Notes under the pieces: generated by a model
Told to the model about the DNA's origin: nothing
Databases searched by the model: none
The model's input: only the letters and a program-made list of their open reading frames with translations
Shown here: positions 47,513-59,236 of the stretch, in pieces
Layout: the number at the start of each line of letters is the position of its first letter
Position numbering within the stretch: position 1 is the stretch's first letter
Translations under genes and position numbers: made by a program
NCBI GenBank assembly: GCA_009599575.1
Contig: VWND01000021.1
Span: 124,001-188,000, forward strand
Reading direction: 5' to 3'
Source of the DNA: Blumeriella jaapii
Taxonomy: Eukaryota > Ascomycota > Leotiomycetes > Helotiales > Drepanopezizaceae
Length of the DNA stretch: 64,000 nt

Positions 47513-48737
47513 ATGGATTTAAGCTTTATTATTTTGATTAGAAATATCGATATAGCTTTTCCTACACCCAAAAAAGGTCGTCCGCGTAGTTCCACGCGAC
47601 CAGTTGGCCCAGCTTCTCGGATTTTCAGTTTTCGGCGTTTGCGTAATCGAAGTTTTGCGAAATCCATTTTACGCAATCAATCGGCTTTTTCGGCCAATTC
47701 GTTTTTTTTTGACCTCTTCGAAAAAAGCGACCTTTTCGATATTTCGTTTTTAAACGGTTTTTTCGAAAATTCATATTTGCCTGGCCTTAAAAATGCCGAT
47801 ATGGCGCCTGGAAGTAGGAAAAACGCTGCTGGCGGTGAAAAAACTATTAGCGGTGGTTTCGGTTCTAATAGCACTTCCGGAAAAAAAAGGGCAGAATATT
47901 GGCGCTTTTAAAAAAGGAGCGTCCGAAGGTTATCAGAGCGAAGAAACTGGAAATAAAGATAACGACGATAGTCGTTTTTCAAAACGCGTTCGTACTAGGG
48001 CCAGAAAGCCTGTTATTCCTGGGCCTTTCAATTTTATTTTTTATATAATTTGTGTTGCTCGCGGAGCAATTGAAAATCTAAATTACGACTGTCTGTCGAA
48101 TTTGGCTGAAATTCGTTGCTGTCGGTGCTACGCAATTAGCACGTCGTATATTTCGGCCGACGCGAACGTTTTGGCTGCGTAGTCTTCCGTTTTTAAAACT
48201 CGGATTAACAAAATTATTAAAGCGGTCAGTTTTATCGAAAAACTTTATCGTTTCTGCTAATCGATTCTTAGGATATAACGGTTATTTTCTATTCTACGGT
48301 TAAAACGGCTTTAAAAGTGCAAAAAAGTAAACTTTCAAATCGATCGTAATTTAAAAGCAAAACTAATAAATACAAAGCGTATTACTGACGCGAAGCTCGC
48401 CGCGGCTCGTAGGATTTTTTAGACTTTTGCTTCTGCTTTTCGAATAGAAACTCCTACCTTTGTTTTACGTGTTAGCGGAATAGGGCCTGGCCACGACTCA
48501 TCAGAAAATACTCTCGTTTCTAGAGGTTCAGAAAAGAATTTCGCGGCGATCCTTTTGCCAAACGTTTCTGATTTTCAGCTTAATGGAATTCCGCAAAAAA
48601 AAGAAAATGTTCCGGTTGCATAGCCGGCGGCAGTTGTTTTTGGAAAGGCTATCGGAAGGTTTATTTTAGATCTGATTGTCGCGGAGCGTCGGACGCGGAT
48701 TATTGTTTTGGCGGGTTATATTTTTGATTTTTTGTAA
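47513..48737 (+). pseudogene. E12 opposite-strand ORF (RLC-1 aORF), AT-hook-like N-terminus
   Basis: Two long overlapping open frames on the plus strand, opposite to pol. The first, 47513-47911 (132 codons), starts MDLSFIILIRN and carries TPKKGRPRSSTRP: a GRP core in basic context, as in AT-hooks that bind the minor groove of AT-rich DNA. The second (in another frame from 47793, stop TAG at 48180) carries the acidic/basic SEETGNKDNDDSRFSKRVRT and then CCRCYAISTSYISADAN. It continues past TAG/TAA codons as one frame to about 48737, ending in NGIPQKKENVPVA, VFGKAIGRFILDLIVAERRT and IIVLAGYIFDFL. One frameshift near 47880 would join the two. I do not recognise the rest. It is conserved in E4, E8 and E9 at the same place. 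Confidence 0.6.
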
Positions 48738-48889
48738 AGCTAAACGGTTTGGTTTTGGGTTTCTGAGTTTGCGAAAGGTTCGGATTTCTTTTGCTTAGAA
48801 GATGGTTTTTGCTATGTTTTAAATTTTAATAAAAATCTGTTTAAATAAATGTACGTTTGCAAAGTATAAGCTTTTCAGCTCGATTGGTC

Positions 48890-50290
48890 GAGCTTTTCGA
48901 TAAGGCTTCGAAAATCCCGTAAATTAAAAAGTTTAACGAAACTTTCGTGCTTTTATCGGGTCAGATTTTTAATAAAACCGTTTGCGTGTATTTTATTTGT
49001 TAGAAGGTATATGATTTTAAACTTTTCATTTTGATACTTTTAACGAATTTATATATTATTTATATCGACGTGGCGAAGCTTTGTAAAAATTCTTTTTTTG
49101 TTTTTTACGATTAATCTGATCGTTTGCTGGTTATCGCAATATACGTTTTATTCAAAAACAACGTCGAGTCGAAGCTTTTTAAAAAAACGTTGGAATGCTA
49201 TTATTTTTTTTACGGTCGTTATATAAGCAAATAGCTCCGCTTTAATAAAAAAAATGGTAATTGTATTTTGTCGTACAGCTTTTTACAAAATAGCATTTTC
49301 GAAAAAAAAAAGATATACCTCTGAAAGGATTTCCGAGTTTTTGGATCGTCGACGAAAAAAGCGTCGGTGGAAATTATTAATTGGTTTTTCCGCTTTTTCC
49401 GATTATAAACGATTTTTAAAAACTTCGTTTTATAAAAATATCGAAGCGTTTAATTAGCTGCTTCGAAATATTGGAAATTTGGGTTGGTAAAAAAGTAAAA
49501 AAGCTGAAAAGCTGCGAAAGCCACGTCGGGTCGAAGCATAATGGCCGTATACAAAATTAAACCGATCTTTTTTTAATACTTTTTGATTTGCAAAAGCGTG
49601 GCTACGCTTAGGTTTTTAATAAATTCGCAGGTTAAAAAAAGCGTGCTTAAAAAGCGCTTTTTGCATACACCAAACTTCGTAGCGATCTTTTCGATATACG
49701 AGTTATGAAACAGAAAAACTTTTTTTTTTTATTTGTTTCGTAAAATACGAACTTCGAAAAAATAGTTTAAATCTTTTATACTTATAAATTCGTAAACCTT
49801 TTTTAGACCGAAAATGATTTCGTCGGCTTTTAACGAATAAAAGGCGTGGTATAAAACTTAAATATCGTCGACGTAAAACGCTACGTATACGCTTCGCATT
49901 TCGTTAGCGAATATACAAGGCTTTTCGCCTATTGGTTCGAGCTTTAGCTTTTTTAAAATGTTGGCAAATTCGCCGTACCATAAAGCTAAAAAATCTTTTA
50001 ACTTATACAAAACTCGGTCTAGCTGTACTATTATATCTGATTATTTAAATCCATTAGGCAAATAACACGTAATTGGCTTATTTTTAAAATTTCGTTTTGT
50101 ATTAACGAAAGTATTAACCATATCGAATTGCTTGATTTTCAGGTCGAAATAAGCCGCCAGCATTATAACCGTTCGGAAAAAACGAGCTGCGAATATAACT
50201 GCGTATATAAAAAAGATTAAAACTTCGTTTTGAAAATTTTTTTTTACGATTAGTTTCGATTTGCACCGTTGCAATTCGCTTAAGTTGTTC
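48890..50290 (-). pseudogene. E12 copia reverse transcriptase and RNase H
   Basis: RT block at 50041-50274 on the minus strand: KSKLIVKKNF, YFDLKIKQFDMVNTFVNTK, ITCYLPNGFK. These match the RVT_2 features Q-x-D-v-n-x-F and the P-x-G-F that precedes the catalytic segment. The YVDD region is opposite 49865-49885. RNase H is opposite about 48960-49470. TAA/TAG interrupt the frame. Confidence 0.8.
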
Positions 50291-50299
50291 GTTTTATAT

Positions 50300-51640
50300 A
50301 TAAAAACTTATTTGAGTAGAATAGGCTTTATAGTTTTATTTTTTTTGATAATTTTCCAGCATTTTCTGGTTTTTAAGTTTTTAATCTCGGTTTTTGCTTT
50401 TTTTTTAAACTGCTTTTCTATCTGGTGGTTTTTCAATTCGTTTCAGTTTCTTAAAGCTTTCGGAAAGTTATTCCGATATTGTTTTTAGTCGAAAGATTAA
50501 ATATTTTTTACCGATTTTTTTTTTATCGAAGCCGCTATTATTGCGTGGACAGCTTAAAAGTCTTTTTTATCCATTTGAATCGGCTCGTTTATTTAAAACG
50601 TATAAACGAATTCGTCGATCTATTATTTAGTAAATAGAACCATTGGTTAAAAGATTTCGTATACCGTGGCGTATACTTCCGGTTTATTCGGCCAGTATAA
50701 AATAGAATTTGTACGATTTCGTTTAGCAGTTTCTGGAATTAGCTGCTTTTTATCGCTTATCGGAAACTTCGATTTGTTTCTTTTACTTCTTTTGAATGGT
50801 GCCTCCTTTTTAATAATCAGCCTTGGAAAAGCTTTTAAAAGCAATCGTTCAGATGGCTGCTTTATTTTAAATCGATCTGGCGCTTGATCTGCCGGGCGAT
50901 AGCTTTTAATTATAATTTGAGGGGTTGAATTACGCGCTTTTTCGTATAGGGCCATTTTTATGCCCGCGCCGAAAGATTTTTTAAAGCTTTGCTTTGTTTT
51001 ATTCTGTCCTGCAATAATAAACTTTGCTAGTCTGTTATTTTTTTTAAATTTCTATAACTTTTTAACGCTTTTATCGCGTCGATTAAAATGTTTCGAATAT
51101 GCTTTGCATATTTCCGATTAATAATTAATTTTAAAAATTAAAACTGGTCGGTAATAGCTTTGTCGAGAAGGTTTTTATAAGAAATTATCATTTTCGAGCT
51201 CTGGACGTTTGAATCGACCGTAAAAAAAGGCTCGATCGCCTCGATTTTCATTGGGTTTTTTATTCCCGAGGATTTGGCTTTTTTTGGAATATTTAAATCT
51301 ATTAGTATTAAAATGTTTTTTTTTTTTACCGTAGGCTTTGGAGGTCCATCAGGGGAGCCTGAAATAAATCTTGGTTCTGATGGCGGCTCCGATGAAAAAG
51401 AATTTTTATTTCCTTTTGCAAAATCTGGAGGTTGCTCGTTTTGTAATAATAGTTTTTCTTTTGTATTATTTTTTTTTTAGCATACCGAGTTTTGCTGGTT
51501 TGCGCCGCTATTAAAACCGCCCGCTAATATTTGATATTCAGCGTTTTAAGCTCTTTCGTTTTCCGCGTCTTCGATAAATTTTACGGTTTCCTAAAGCTTT
51601 AATTTAATTATAGGACTTGGACTTTCAGCTTCCGAAAAAT
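50300..51640 (-). pseudogene. E12 copia linker between integrase and RT
   Basis: A 102-codon open frame (50647-50955) contains SYRPADQAPDRFKIKQPSE, KRSKRNKSKFPISDKKQL and YWPNKPEVYATVYEIF. A proline/serine-rich stretch (SSEPPSEPRF, PDGPPKPT) is read opposite 51330-51420. It belongs to the polyprotein; no catalytic motif. Confidence 0.6.
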
Positions 51641-53160
51641 AGAATTTGGACTCGTTAAACATTACGTTTCGGCTCGTAATTATACGCATTAGCTGGAGCA
51701 TTCAGATTTTGTAAATATTAAAAACGTTATATTTAACCAAATATCCGATATATTTTTTCGGGAAAACCTTAAATTCTTTTTTGTATTTTGTGGCCTTCCG
51801 ATTTTTTATTATTAAATACGCACGAGCTTCGTACGCATAAACTTTGCTTCAGTTTGGTTTAAAATCGGCCGTACGCGCTTTTACAATGGTAGGGTCGTAG
51901 TACCGGAAATATTGCTTAAATCAATTATGCAGAATTTTATTTGAAGATTTAAATTGTTTTTTCGCAAGCGGCGACATATTATACAAATACGCTGCTGCTT
52001 TTATCGTTTCGGGCCAAAAAGAAATTGGAAATCCCGTTTTAATTTTTATTTTTATCGAACGTTTAATTATTTTTTTTTCTGTTCGTTCGATCGAGCCATT
52101 TGATTAGTGCATATAAAATGGAATCAATTTCAAATCGATATTTTCGCGCTCCGCTTATTTCTGATATTCCGAAATAGTGTTTTTTTGCTTTGAAATTACT
52201 AACGATTCGTTATTTTGTCGAATTTTGCAAATGGAAAAGTTGTATTAGCGTTTTATTTATGCGTCGAACGTTTAGAAACGGTCCAGAACGACTTTTATAT
52301 CTTTCGTTTTGGTGGCGAAGGCCCAAATCTTTCTATTATATTCGTTTTTTATCAGAAACATTTACGTCGAGCCGTTATAAGTTTTTTTACGATTTTTAAA
52401 ATAGTCGTAAAAATCCCAGCCGATGCGAAAAAAAAGCCTGGAAGATTTGTTTTTTAATATTGCTTTTGAAATCATTTGTTTTAAATACGTAATAGCATAC
52501 TTTTTGCATTTCACTTTGGTTAAGCTTTTGATTTTTATTTTACGAATGTTTTCGACCAGCTTTTCGAACGCGTTTTTATTTAAATAGTCCGAACGAAAAT
52601 GCTATAAGCGCGCATCGTTATTTTTATCGTACGTAAACACGCTGCTTTTTTTAAATTTATAACGCGTACGACGTTTCGGAATTGTATAAATTATTAGGCC
52701 GGGCGAATCACGTTTCAAAAAATTTAAATTATTACGTGGAAAATACGAATAAAAAAAGTAATTAATTTTAATATATTTAAACATATAGAAATCGGCGATC
52801 GTTTGACATTAACGTTTTAAAATAAAGCTTTCAAAGCTTTCAGAACGAAAAGTATTATCCGACCTTTAAAATCAATAACTTTTTTTAGCCAAAAGACTAG
52901 CGGAAATAATATTAGTAGTAAAATCTGGAACGAACGCTACGTTATTAAAAATTATATTCCAAGGCTTTTTATTTTTTTTGCAAAAGGCTCTTTTTATTAA
53001 ACGATTTTTTTTTCCGACGATTGAAAAATTCTGTATGCTTATATAAACGCTGTTAATAGGGTTATTAACTTTTTTGTAAGATTCTTCGATAAAAAAGTTT
53101 TTGTTATTTACCAAATAAATTCCAGAATAATTATTAAAAAAAGTATTTTTATTTAAAAAG
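51640..53160 (-). pseudogene. E12 copia protease, GAG-pre-integrase and integrase
   Basis: Protease at 52872-53114: GKKNRLIKRAF, IIFNNVAFVPDFTTNIISAS, LLAKKSY, which is the C-terminal half of a copia aspartic protease. GAG-pre-integrase 52602-52784 plus continuation (NNDARL, HFR, LNKNA). Integrase opposite about 51750-52430 with WDFYDYFKN, IWAFATKTKDIKVVLDRF, then AAAYLYNMSPLAKK. Some key histidines are lost to Tyr. Interrupted by stops. Confidence 0.75.
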
Positions 53161-53169
53161 TAATATTAA

Positions 53170-54880
53170 TTAAGTTTTAAAGCTAAAACGTTAATTCCGA
53201 AATGCTTTTTAATCGTATCAAAGCAAGAAAGACAGAAAATTGCGGTAAAAGATTTTTTTTGATCGTTTTTGAAAATTGATTTTGGAATCTGTTTTGGTTT
53301 GATTATTAGGATTCTAAAGATTTTGTTAATTGCGACCATTTGGATATTTTTTTTATTTAAAGCTTTTAAAGCTTTTTTGTGATTGAAAAACAGCTCCTTT
53401 CGCATTTCAGCGATTTTCTGCCTGTTTAAAAGGTTAGAAAAAGTTTTTTTTTTTACGACGATTATTTATCGCGTACAAAAGTTTTTTACAATCGGTTAAG
53501 AAATAGAAATGGCGCTTTTTAGAAATGTCGTATAAACAGTTATACTTTTTTCCTCCTTTTTTTTTGCTTTTTTCTTCTTTTTTTTCACGACTTTTCGAAG
53601 TATCGTTGTTTTCAGAATCGAAAAGAAAAATGGCGAAAACTCCGACCTTTCGGCCTGAATTATCGAATCCTCGGTTGTTTTCAAAAAAAAAGATTATAAA
53701 GCTCAGTTCGATTAAAGTCTTTTTTATAAGAAGGCCGGCAAGTTCGTTTTTCAGATACTTAGCTTTTTTGCCGTTCGCCTATTATAAATTAATATATGCG
53801 GCGATTGCGTCGAGAAAATCGATGGCAGCGTAGCGGCTATTTATATCAGAAATTTTATATTCGATAGCTGTTTTATAAGCGGTCTGCTATTTTTTTATTT
53901 ATTCGGTTATATTCATCCTTCCGTTATACGCTTTGCGGAAAGTGTTTCTGTAATTAAATCTGACGGAGCTAACTACGGAAAAGTATGCAAGGGTAATATT
54001 CTTTTTCAAAATACAAACGAAAGCCTGGAGCGACCTCTGCTTCCTTTCGTAATATAAATTCTTAATCCTACGCACATTTTCATTTATTAAAAAATCTTTT
54101 TGCAGGTTAATATGAAAAATAACGTACGCTTTTTTATTATTAGTAGCGTTAATTTCCGATTAAGCAATTACAAAGTTTATTAAATTGGTTTTTACAATTA
54201 AAAAAACTTAGTCGAGCAACTTTTAATAGGCAGTAACGTACTTCTGCTATTTTTTAAGCTTTTTTAAATGGTTTTTGGAAAGATGATCGATTTTATTTTT
54301 CAAATCGTCGAAGATCAAATTAGCTGGTCGAGGCCTGTCGAAAAGGTTGCTAATCGTAACGGCGGCCCTTTTTGCTTCGGTTATACTATTGTATTCGGCG
54401 CATTTTCGATTGTAATTTGCCTGGCGCTTTTTGTTTTTCTGATCGATAAACTAATATAACGATTGTTTTTATGGTCGTTTATTAATAAAAAAGCGAAATG
54501 AAAGATCAGGATCGGTGTAATCAAAAGGAAAAATCTTTGATCGATGAAATTTGTACGCTTTTAATCAAAAGATCTACGATTTTAGGTCGTGGAGAAAAAC
54601 CTTTTTTTTCGTAAAGGCCGATATATTGTTTTCGTTATAAAAAGTCGATTAACTTAATTAAAAAAAATAAAAAAATGAAAATAAAGTTTATAAGTTAAAA
54701 AAATCGAAGAATTAATGCTTTTCGCACTTTTAATGGCCTTTTATCGATTCGTAGCTTTTTGTTAAATAAGGAAAACTTTGCAAAATATAATTTTTTACGA
54801 ATATTTTTTGATAATTCGAATAAATTAACCGGTGAGGGTTTTCAACGAATCTTTTAGCGTATGCATTGCAGAAAGAAGTT
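53170..54880 (-). pseudogene. E12 copia gag
   Basis: Minus-strand Gag next to the 5' LTR. Open blocks at 53166-53405 (MRKELFFNHKKALKALNK) and 53496-53684 mark the C-terminal third, with a lysine-rich linker KKVVKKKKKKAKKKEEKS in the reverse order of reading. The N-terminal part (54000-54880) is assigned by colinearity with E8. The plus-strand frame at 53525-53833 is a shadow. Confidence 0.62.
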
Positions 54881-54906
54881 TATTAATTGGCTCCGGGGCT
54901 CATAAC

Positions 54907-55208
54907 TGTCGTGTATAGCCGAATAATCGGAAGGAACCCTTACCGGAGGCTGGGACGAATGAATTGTATGCAGTAAAATGTTACTTGTATTGTTCTAAGT
55001 CTGACTGGCGAGCTTTCCGCAGAAGACGGAAGGTTCGGGTTCGTTTAGTTAGTCGCTCGGAAAAACTAGTCTTCGAGGAGGCTCGTTATCACGTAACTAC
55101 GAGCCTTTCCGAGCTCCAGGAACATCTAACTACTGAAAGCGTACAGGAAGAATGAATCTGGAACAAAAGAAATGAAAGATAATAAAGGAATGTAAATATA
55201 GCGCAACA
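54907..55208 (-). repeat. E12 5' LTR (RLC-1, 302 bp)
   Basis: As written it begins tgtcgtgtatagccg and ends atatagcgcaaca, followed by TSD accta. The outer right end is unusually intact (gagctccaggaacatc). Confidence 0.92.
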
Positions 55209-55213
55209 ACCTA

Positions 55214-56085
55214 TAAATACGACGTCGATTAAACACCGCTTTTCATTTTTAAATAAATGGCCAAACGAAATATTAAAATCAAATTTTAAAATTTTATTTT
55301 CGCACGTATTACGATTATCGACAAAACGATTGGGCTACGAAGCTTGTTTTAGCCGAATTTACGTATAATAATTCGATATACGCTTTTACGAGTTTTATTT
55401 TTTTTCGCATATTATACGGCTTTTATTTAAAATTTGGCAACAACGTCGAAAACGACGTCGTAAAAAAGAGGATACCGTTAGCGAAAAAGCGAATTAAAAT
55501 ATTACAAAAAAAAAAAGAAATATTTAATAAAAAACTAAAAAAAGCTAACGCGAACTATAAAAAGTTTTACGACGCTAAATACAAAAAAACTAGATTTTAA
55601 ATAAACGATAAAATATTATTATCGATTAAAAATCTTCGATAACTGCGATTTTTTCGAAAACTTTTAAATAAATATCTAAAGCTTTTTAAAATCAAGCGAA
55701 TTATATACGAGCACGGCCAAGCTTATTAATTCGAGCTTTTTTTTTAATATCGTATTTACGATATTTTTCACGTTTTTTTATTAAAACTTTAGCAGGGTCG
55801 GAACGATACCGAGCCGAAAAATAATATAATAAAACTTTAAAAACCCGAAAAATACAAGGTCAAATTAATACAAGCTTACAAAAATACAAAAAAAAGCCGA
55901 TATTATTTAATACGATAAAAAAGCTATTTATTAAACGAAAACTTTTAGAAGCCAGAAAACCATTTTACGAACGCAAAAAAAAAATTATAAAAAAATACTT
56001 AAAAAATACGATAAATAATAGCAACGGAGCAATAACGAATACGCGCCGTAAAAGCAAAAAAAAAAAAAAAAAAACATTTAAAAAA
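55214..56085 (+). pseudogene. E11 integrase, part 2, and pol C-terminus (RLG-2)
   Basis: Continuation of the integrase core and C-terminal domain after the E12 insertion. It includes FARITIIDK, then a K-rich region (KKKYLIKN, KKLTRTIKSFTTLN), and YYRLKIFDNCDFF around 55600-55660. I could not place a convincing chromodomain, although this is where one would be expected. Several TAA stops. Confidence 0.6.
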
Positions 56086-56088
56086 CTT

Positions 56089-56940
56089 TAAAATCGCCGC
56101 TAAGCTAATTTATTTTTATTATCGTTATTTTTTTTTTTATTTTTATCGCCATTTTTTTTAGATTCAAAAGCAGCGGCAGATTAAACAAAATTAATATTAA
56201 ACGAATTCGCAAAATATTCGATTTATTTTAGTCAAAGCTTTTATAATAGCCGTAGTCGAATTTTGAATTGTAATTACGATATTTTCGTGGGAATTCAGAA
56301 TTTAATTTAATTAATTAAAATAAATCCGAGCGACGTTTTCGAAACGTCGGAAAATACGTTTTATATTAGCGTCGTTAAAAAAAAGGGCCGGCGCAGCCAA
56401 GGTTCTTAAAACAGCAGCAGCCGCTAAACCGGCAGAAACGGGCGTAGCAGCAGTAACAGCCCGAGACGCGGCGCGATTCGCACGACTTTCGATTATTATA
56501 AAAGCCGAAGCGTCACTCTTTTTTAAACGATTTATATAAGCGTCGTAAATAATAAAATCGATAAAAGTTTTAGCAAAAGCTTTAGCTTCGGTAATAAAAA
56601 AAAAAAAAGCGGCAACGGCGATAGCAGCGTCGAAACGATTTATAAAATCGTTAAAACTCGCGAAAAAGATTTGCGCCTCGATAGCGCGTGCGGCAAAAAC
56701 CTGTAGCTAATTAAAAGCGAATTCGAATAAGAATTTAAAAAATTTACAAAAAAGCATTAAATATGCGAAACTTTGCAACGGTTGCATTTTACGCTAAAAA
56801 GCTCGAAAACGCAAAAAAGCAAAAAGGCCGTTGTAATATTTTCGCGTAAAATCAGGCGGACGCACCGAAAGCAAATAAAAGTCAAAAGCATTTTAAAAGT
56901 TCGCGGCGAACGCGGCGAAAAGCAATTAATTAAAAAAAAA
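56089..56940 (-). pseudogene. E11 opposite-strand alanine-rich ORF (RLG-2 aORF)
   Basis: Minus-strand homologue of 40741-41601. It reads QVFAARAIEAQIFFASFNDF, AFAKTFIDFIIYDAYINRLK, an Ala-rich part (TPVSAGLAAAAVLRTLAA) and RIFRRFENVARIYFN. The uninterrupted piece has about 130 codons. Many differences from E10 are conservative. In another frame near 56780-56800 it encodes VKCNRCKVSH, a CxxC pair. GC is higher here than in flanking DNA because GCN codons and CpG survive. Confidence 0.55.
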
Positions 56941-56951
56941 AAAAAAAGCTA

Positions 56952-56953
<2 letters not shown>

Positions 56954-56988
<35 letters not shown>
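56954..56988 (+). repeat. Poly(dA) tract, 35 nt
   Basis: 35 consecutive A on the element's coding strand, equivalent to the 27-T tract at 40713-40739. It lies between the aORF start and the 3' LTR. Confidence 0.6.
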
Positions 56989-56990
<2 letters not shown>

Positions 56991-57248
56991 AAGCAGAAAA
57001 ATAACGGCCATTTTGAAAAAAAAAAGCTTTTTTTAACGAAAATACGAACGCTACCGAAAAACAAAAAAAAACAAAACAGCAAAACAGCTATAATTTACGA
57101 CCGAAAGCGGAAAAAACAGCTATAATTTACGACCAAAAGCGAAAAAAACCGCACGTTATTTCGAAAGCGTAACGCACGTTATATACGAAAATATACGTAT
57201 AAAAAAATCAGTCGCTTTTAGAAACCAAAAGTCTAAAAAAGAAAATAA

Positions 57249-57661
57249 TATCAGGAATTAATATTACGTATATAAGTTAGATAATTCGCCAAGGCCCTTT
57301 GCTTTTTACTAACTTTCGAATAGCATTTTCTGCGAATAAGCCGTGGAGGCCGGATAGTATTATAAAGGCTGAAAATAATATTTAAATAAAACATTTTATA
57401 AAAGTAATTGCTAAAAAACCAATTATTAGAATTATATTAAAAAAAATAAAAAAAGATCGGGATAAGGGCTGGAAAAGCATACTAAATGAGATTCGCCTGG
57501 TTTCCTGAAAAATACTTTTTTCGAGGGCTTTATCCCTTTTTTTATACTTATACACGCTTTTTACTAGAAATGTAAAAAGTAGAGATCAGTCTGATTATCA
57601 ACCCAATCTTATCTGAGCTTTATTGTTTGAACTAGTGTTTCCCTGCTTTTTAATCCTTACA
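57249..57661 (+). repeat. E11 3' LTR (RLG-2, 413 bp)
   Basis: It begins tatcaggaattaatattacg and ends ctttttaatccttaca, then TSD atttt. The inner left is mutated, while the outer right is preserved: the mirror image of the 5' LTR. Confidence 0.93.
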
Positions 57662-59236
57662 ATTTTGTCGTTTATTTAAAATTTAGTTTTTTTATATTTA
57701 GCGTCGTAAAATTTTTTGTAATTCGCGTTGGCTTTTCTTAGCTTTTTATTAAAAATTTCTTTTTTTTTTTGCAATATTTTAATTCGTTTTTCCGCTAACG
57801 GTATTTTTTTTTACGACGTCGCTTTCGACGTTGCTGCTAAATTCTGGATGAAAACCGTATAATATGCGAAAAAAAGTAGAATTCGTAAAAACGTATATCG
57901 AATTGTTATACGTAAACTCGGCTAAAACAAGCTTCGTAGCTTAATCGTTTTGTCGATAATCGCAATACGTGCGAAAATAGAATTTTAAAACTTAATTTTA
58001 ACGTTTCGTTTGGCTATCGATTTGAAAATGGAAAACGGTGCTTAATCGACGTCGTATTTGTAAATGAAATATTATTAAAAACCAGAATTTACTAATAAAA
58101 ACTGATTTTTTGTTTGTAATAATTCTTTTAAAACAGCTAAAATTTTTGTAAACGTATTATATAAATATTTCAGCTAAATTTAAGGCTAAAATCGTTTTTT
58201 GTATCGGTATATATTTCGATAGCTTCGTATATTAGTTTATTATAATAAATATCGAATCGTAAATACGATTTCGTTTTTTGCTAAAAAATAGATTCGTAAT
58301 AAAATTTATAATTATTTTTTTTAAAATTTCGTAAGGATCGAAAAAAAGGCTAATTCGTTATAGGGTCGATGCTTTTTAAATTTGTTTTTTTAGCATTTTT
58401 CATACGTATTAACGTAACGCTTTACGTCGCTTTGTAAATCAGGCCAAAAATACTTTTTTTCGATTAGTTTTAGCGTTCGCCGAAAACCTTAATAGCCGGC
58501 GGTCGGATCGTCGTAATTAATTTTTAATATTTCGCTTTTAATAGCGCTTTTATTCGAAATATACGCACGTTTTTTGTAACGTAATAATTTATTTTAATTT
58601 ATACGCCAATGTTTTTCGGATCCGATTCGATTGTTTTGCGAAGTCGATTCGTACGTTTTTTATAATATAAAAAAATTAAATTTTTGCAATTTAAAAATAG
58701 TTTTATAAATCGGTTTTGCTAGCTCGTTATTAGCCGTTTCGAATTATAGCAATACAACGGCTACGCTTCGTAGTATATATTATTTGCAATTAGTAATATT
58801 AGCAAAAAATAATCCGGCGAAAAAGCTTTTTATTTGGCTTTTTTCCGCTTGCTTTTTATTTTTTAATTCCGTTAACAAAAGCTTCGAATATTTATCGGCG
58901 CGAAATGGTTTATGCTCCGATTTTAAACGTATTTTTATTACGAAAAATATTTTAAAATTTTTTAAATAAGCTAGTTTTAGCTTACGATGCAGCGTAAGCA
59001 GCTGCTCGTTATTTTTTTTTAAATTTTTTTTTAAATTTGGCCGGCGAAAAAAACCATTCGCCGGGTTAAAAACTTTTGTTTTATATTCGATTGTAAAATC
59101 GTATTTAGCTAGCTCGTCGGCCTATTTCGCTTAGCGTCCGTTTAAACGTTTTTTCGTAAGAAAGTATTTTAAATTGTAATAATTTATACGTATAATAATA
59201 ACGTCGGAAGCGCCACGTAAATATTGGTTTTATTAT
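57662..59236 (-). pseudogene. E10 integrase and RNase H remnant (RLG-2)
   Basis: Minus-strand pol continuing from 42078: integrase C-terminus and core (57662-58420), HHCC region with NYDDPTAGY (58490-58530), linker opposite 58784-58969, and RNase H end with ADELAKYDF near 59100-59130. E13 cuts it at 59236 inside RNase H. Confidence 0.72.

Larger units (their letters stand above)
46993..55208 (-). mobile_element. E12: complete RLC-1 Ty1/copia retrotransposon, least mutated
   Basis: An 8,216-bp minus-strand element with 302-bp LTRs at 46993-47294 and 54907-55208. Its TSD is actta on the left and accta on the right, differing by one C-to-T. It is the innermost layer of the nest and keeps the longest open stretches of all copia copies. 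Inserted in the E11 integrase core. Confidence 0.93.
42079..57661 (+). mobile_element. E11: complete RLG-2 Ty3/gypsy retrotransposon, interrupted by E12
   Basis: Full-length element with 413-bp LTRs at 42079-42491 and 57249-57661 and perfect TSD atttt (42074-42078, 57662-57666). Without E12 (46993-55208 and its 5-bp duplication) it measures about 7.36 kb. Order: gag, protease, RT, RNase H, integrase, then a 3' region with the opposite-strand ORF. A purine-rich aaaaaagaaaataa precedes the 3' LTR. Confidence 0.93.
40039..59236 (-). mobile_element. E10: RLG-2 Ty3/gypsy retrotransposon, interrupted by E11, broken by E13
   Basis: A minus-strand RLG-2 copy. It has a 3' LTR (40039-40451) and the 3' region to 42078, then E11 (TSD atttt), then integrase and RNase H sequence from 57662 to 59236, where E13 begins. 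The uninterrupted order at the E11 site is given by E11 itself (55600-55640). The 5' half is outside the window. Confidence 0.87.

Noticed and set aside
55600..56085. Chromodomain at the C-terminus of RLG-2 integrase
   Set aside because: Expected from position, but I could not find the aromatic cage residues or the W-x-G-Y/F core in any frame; too decayed to call.
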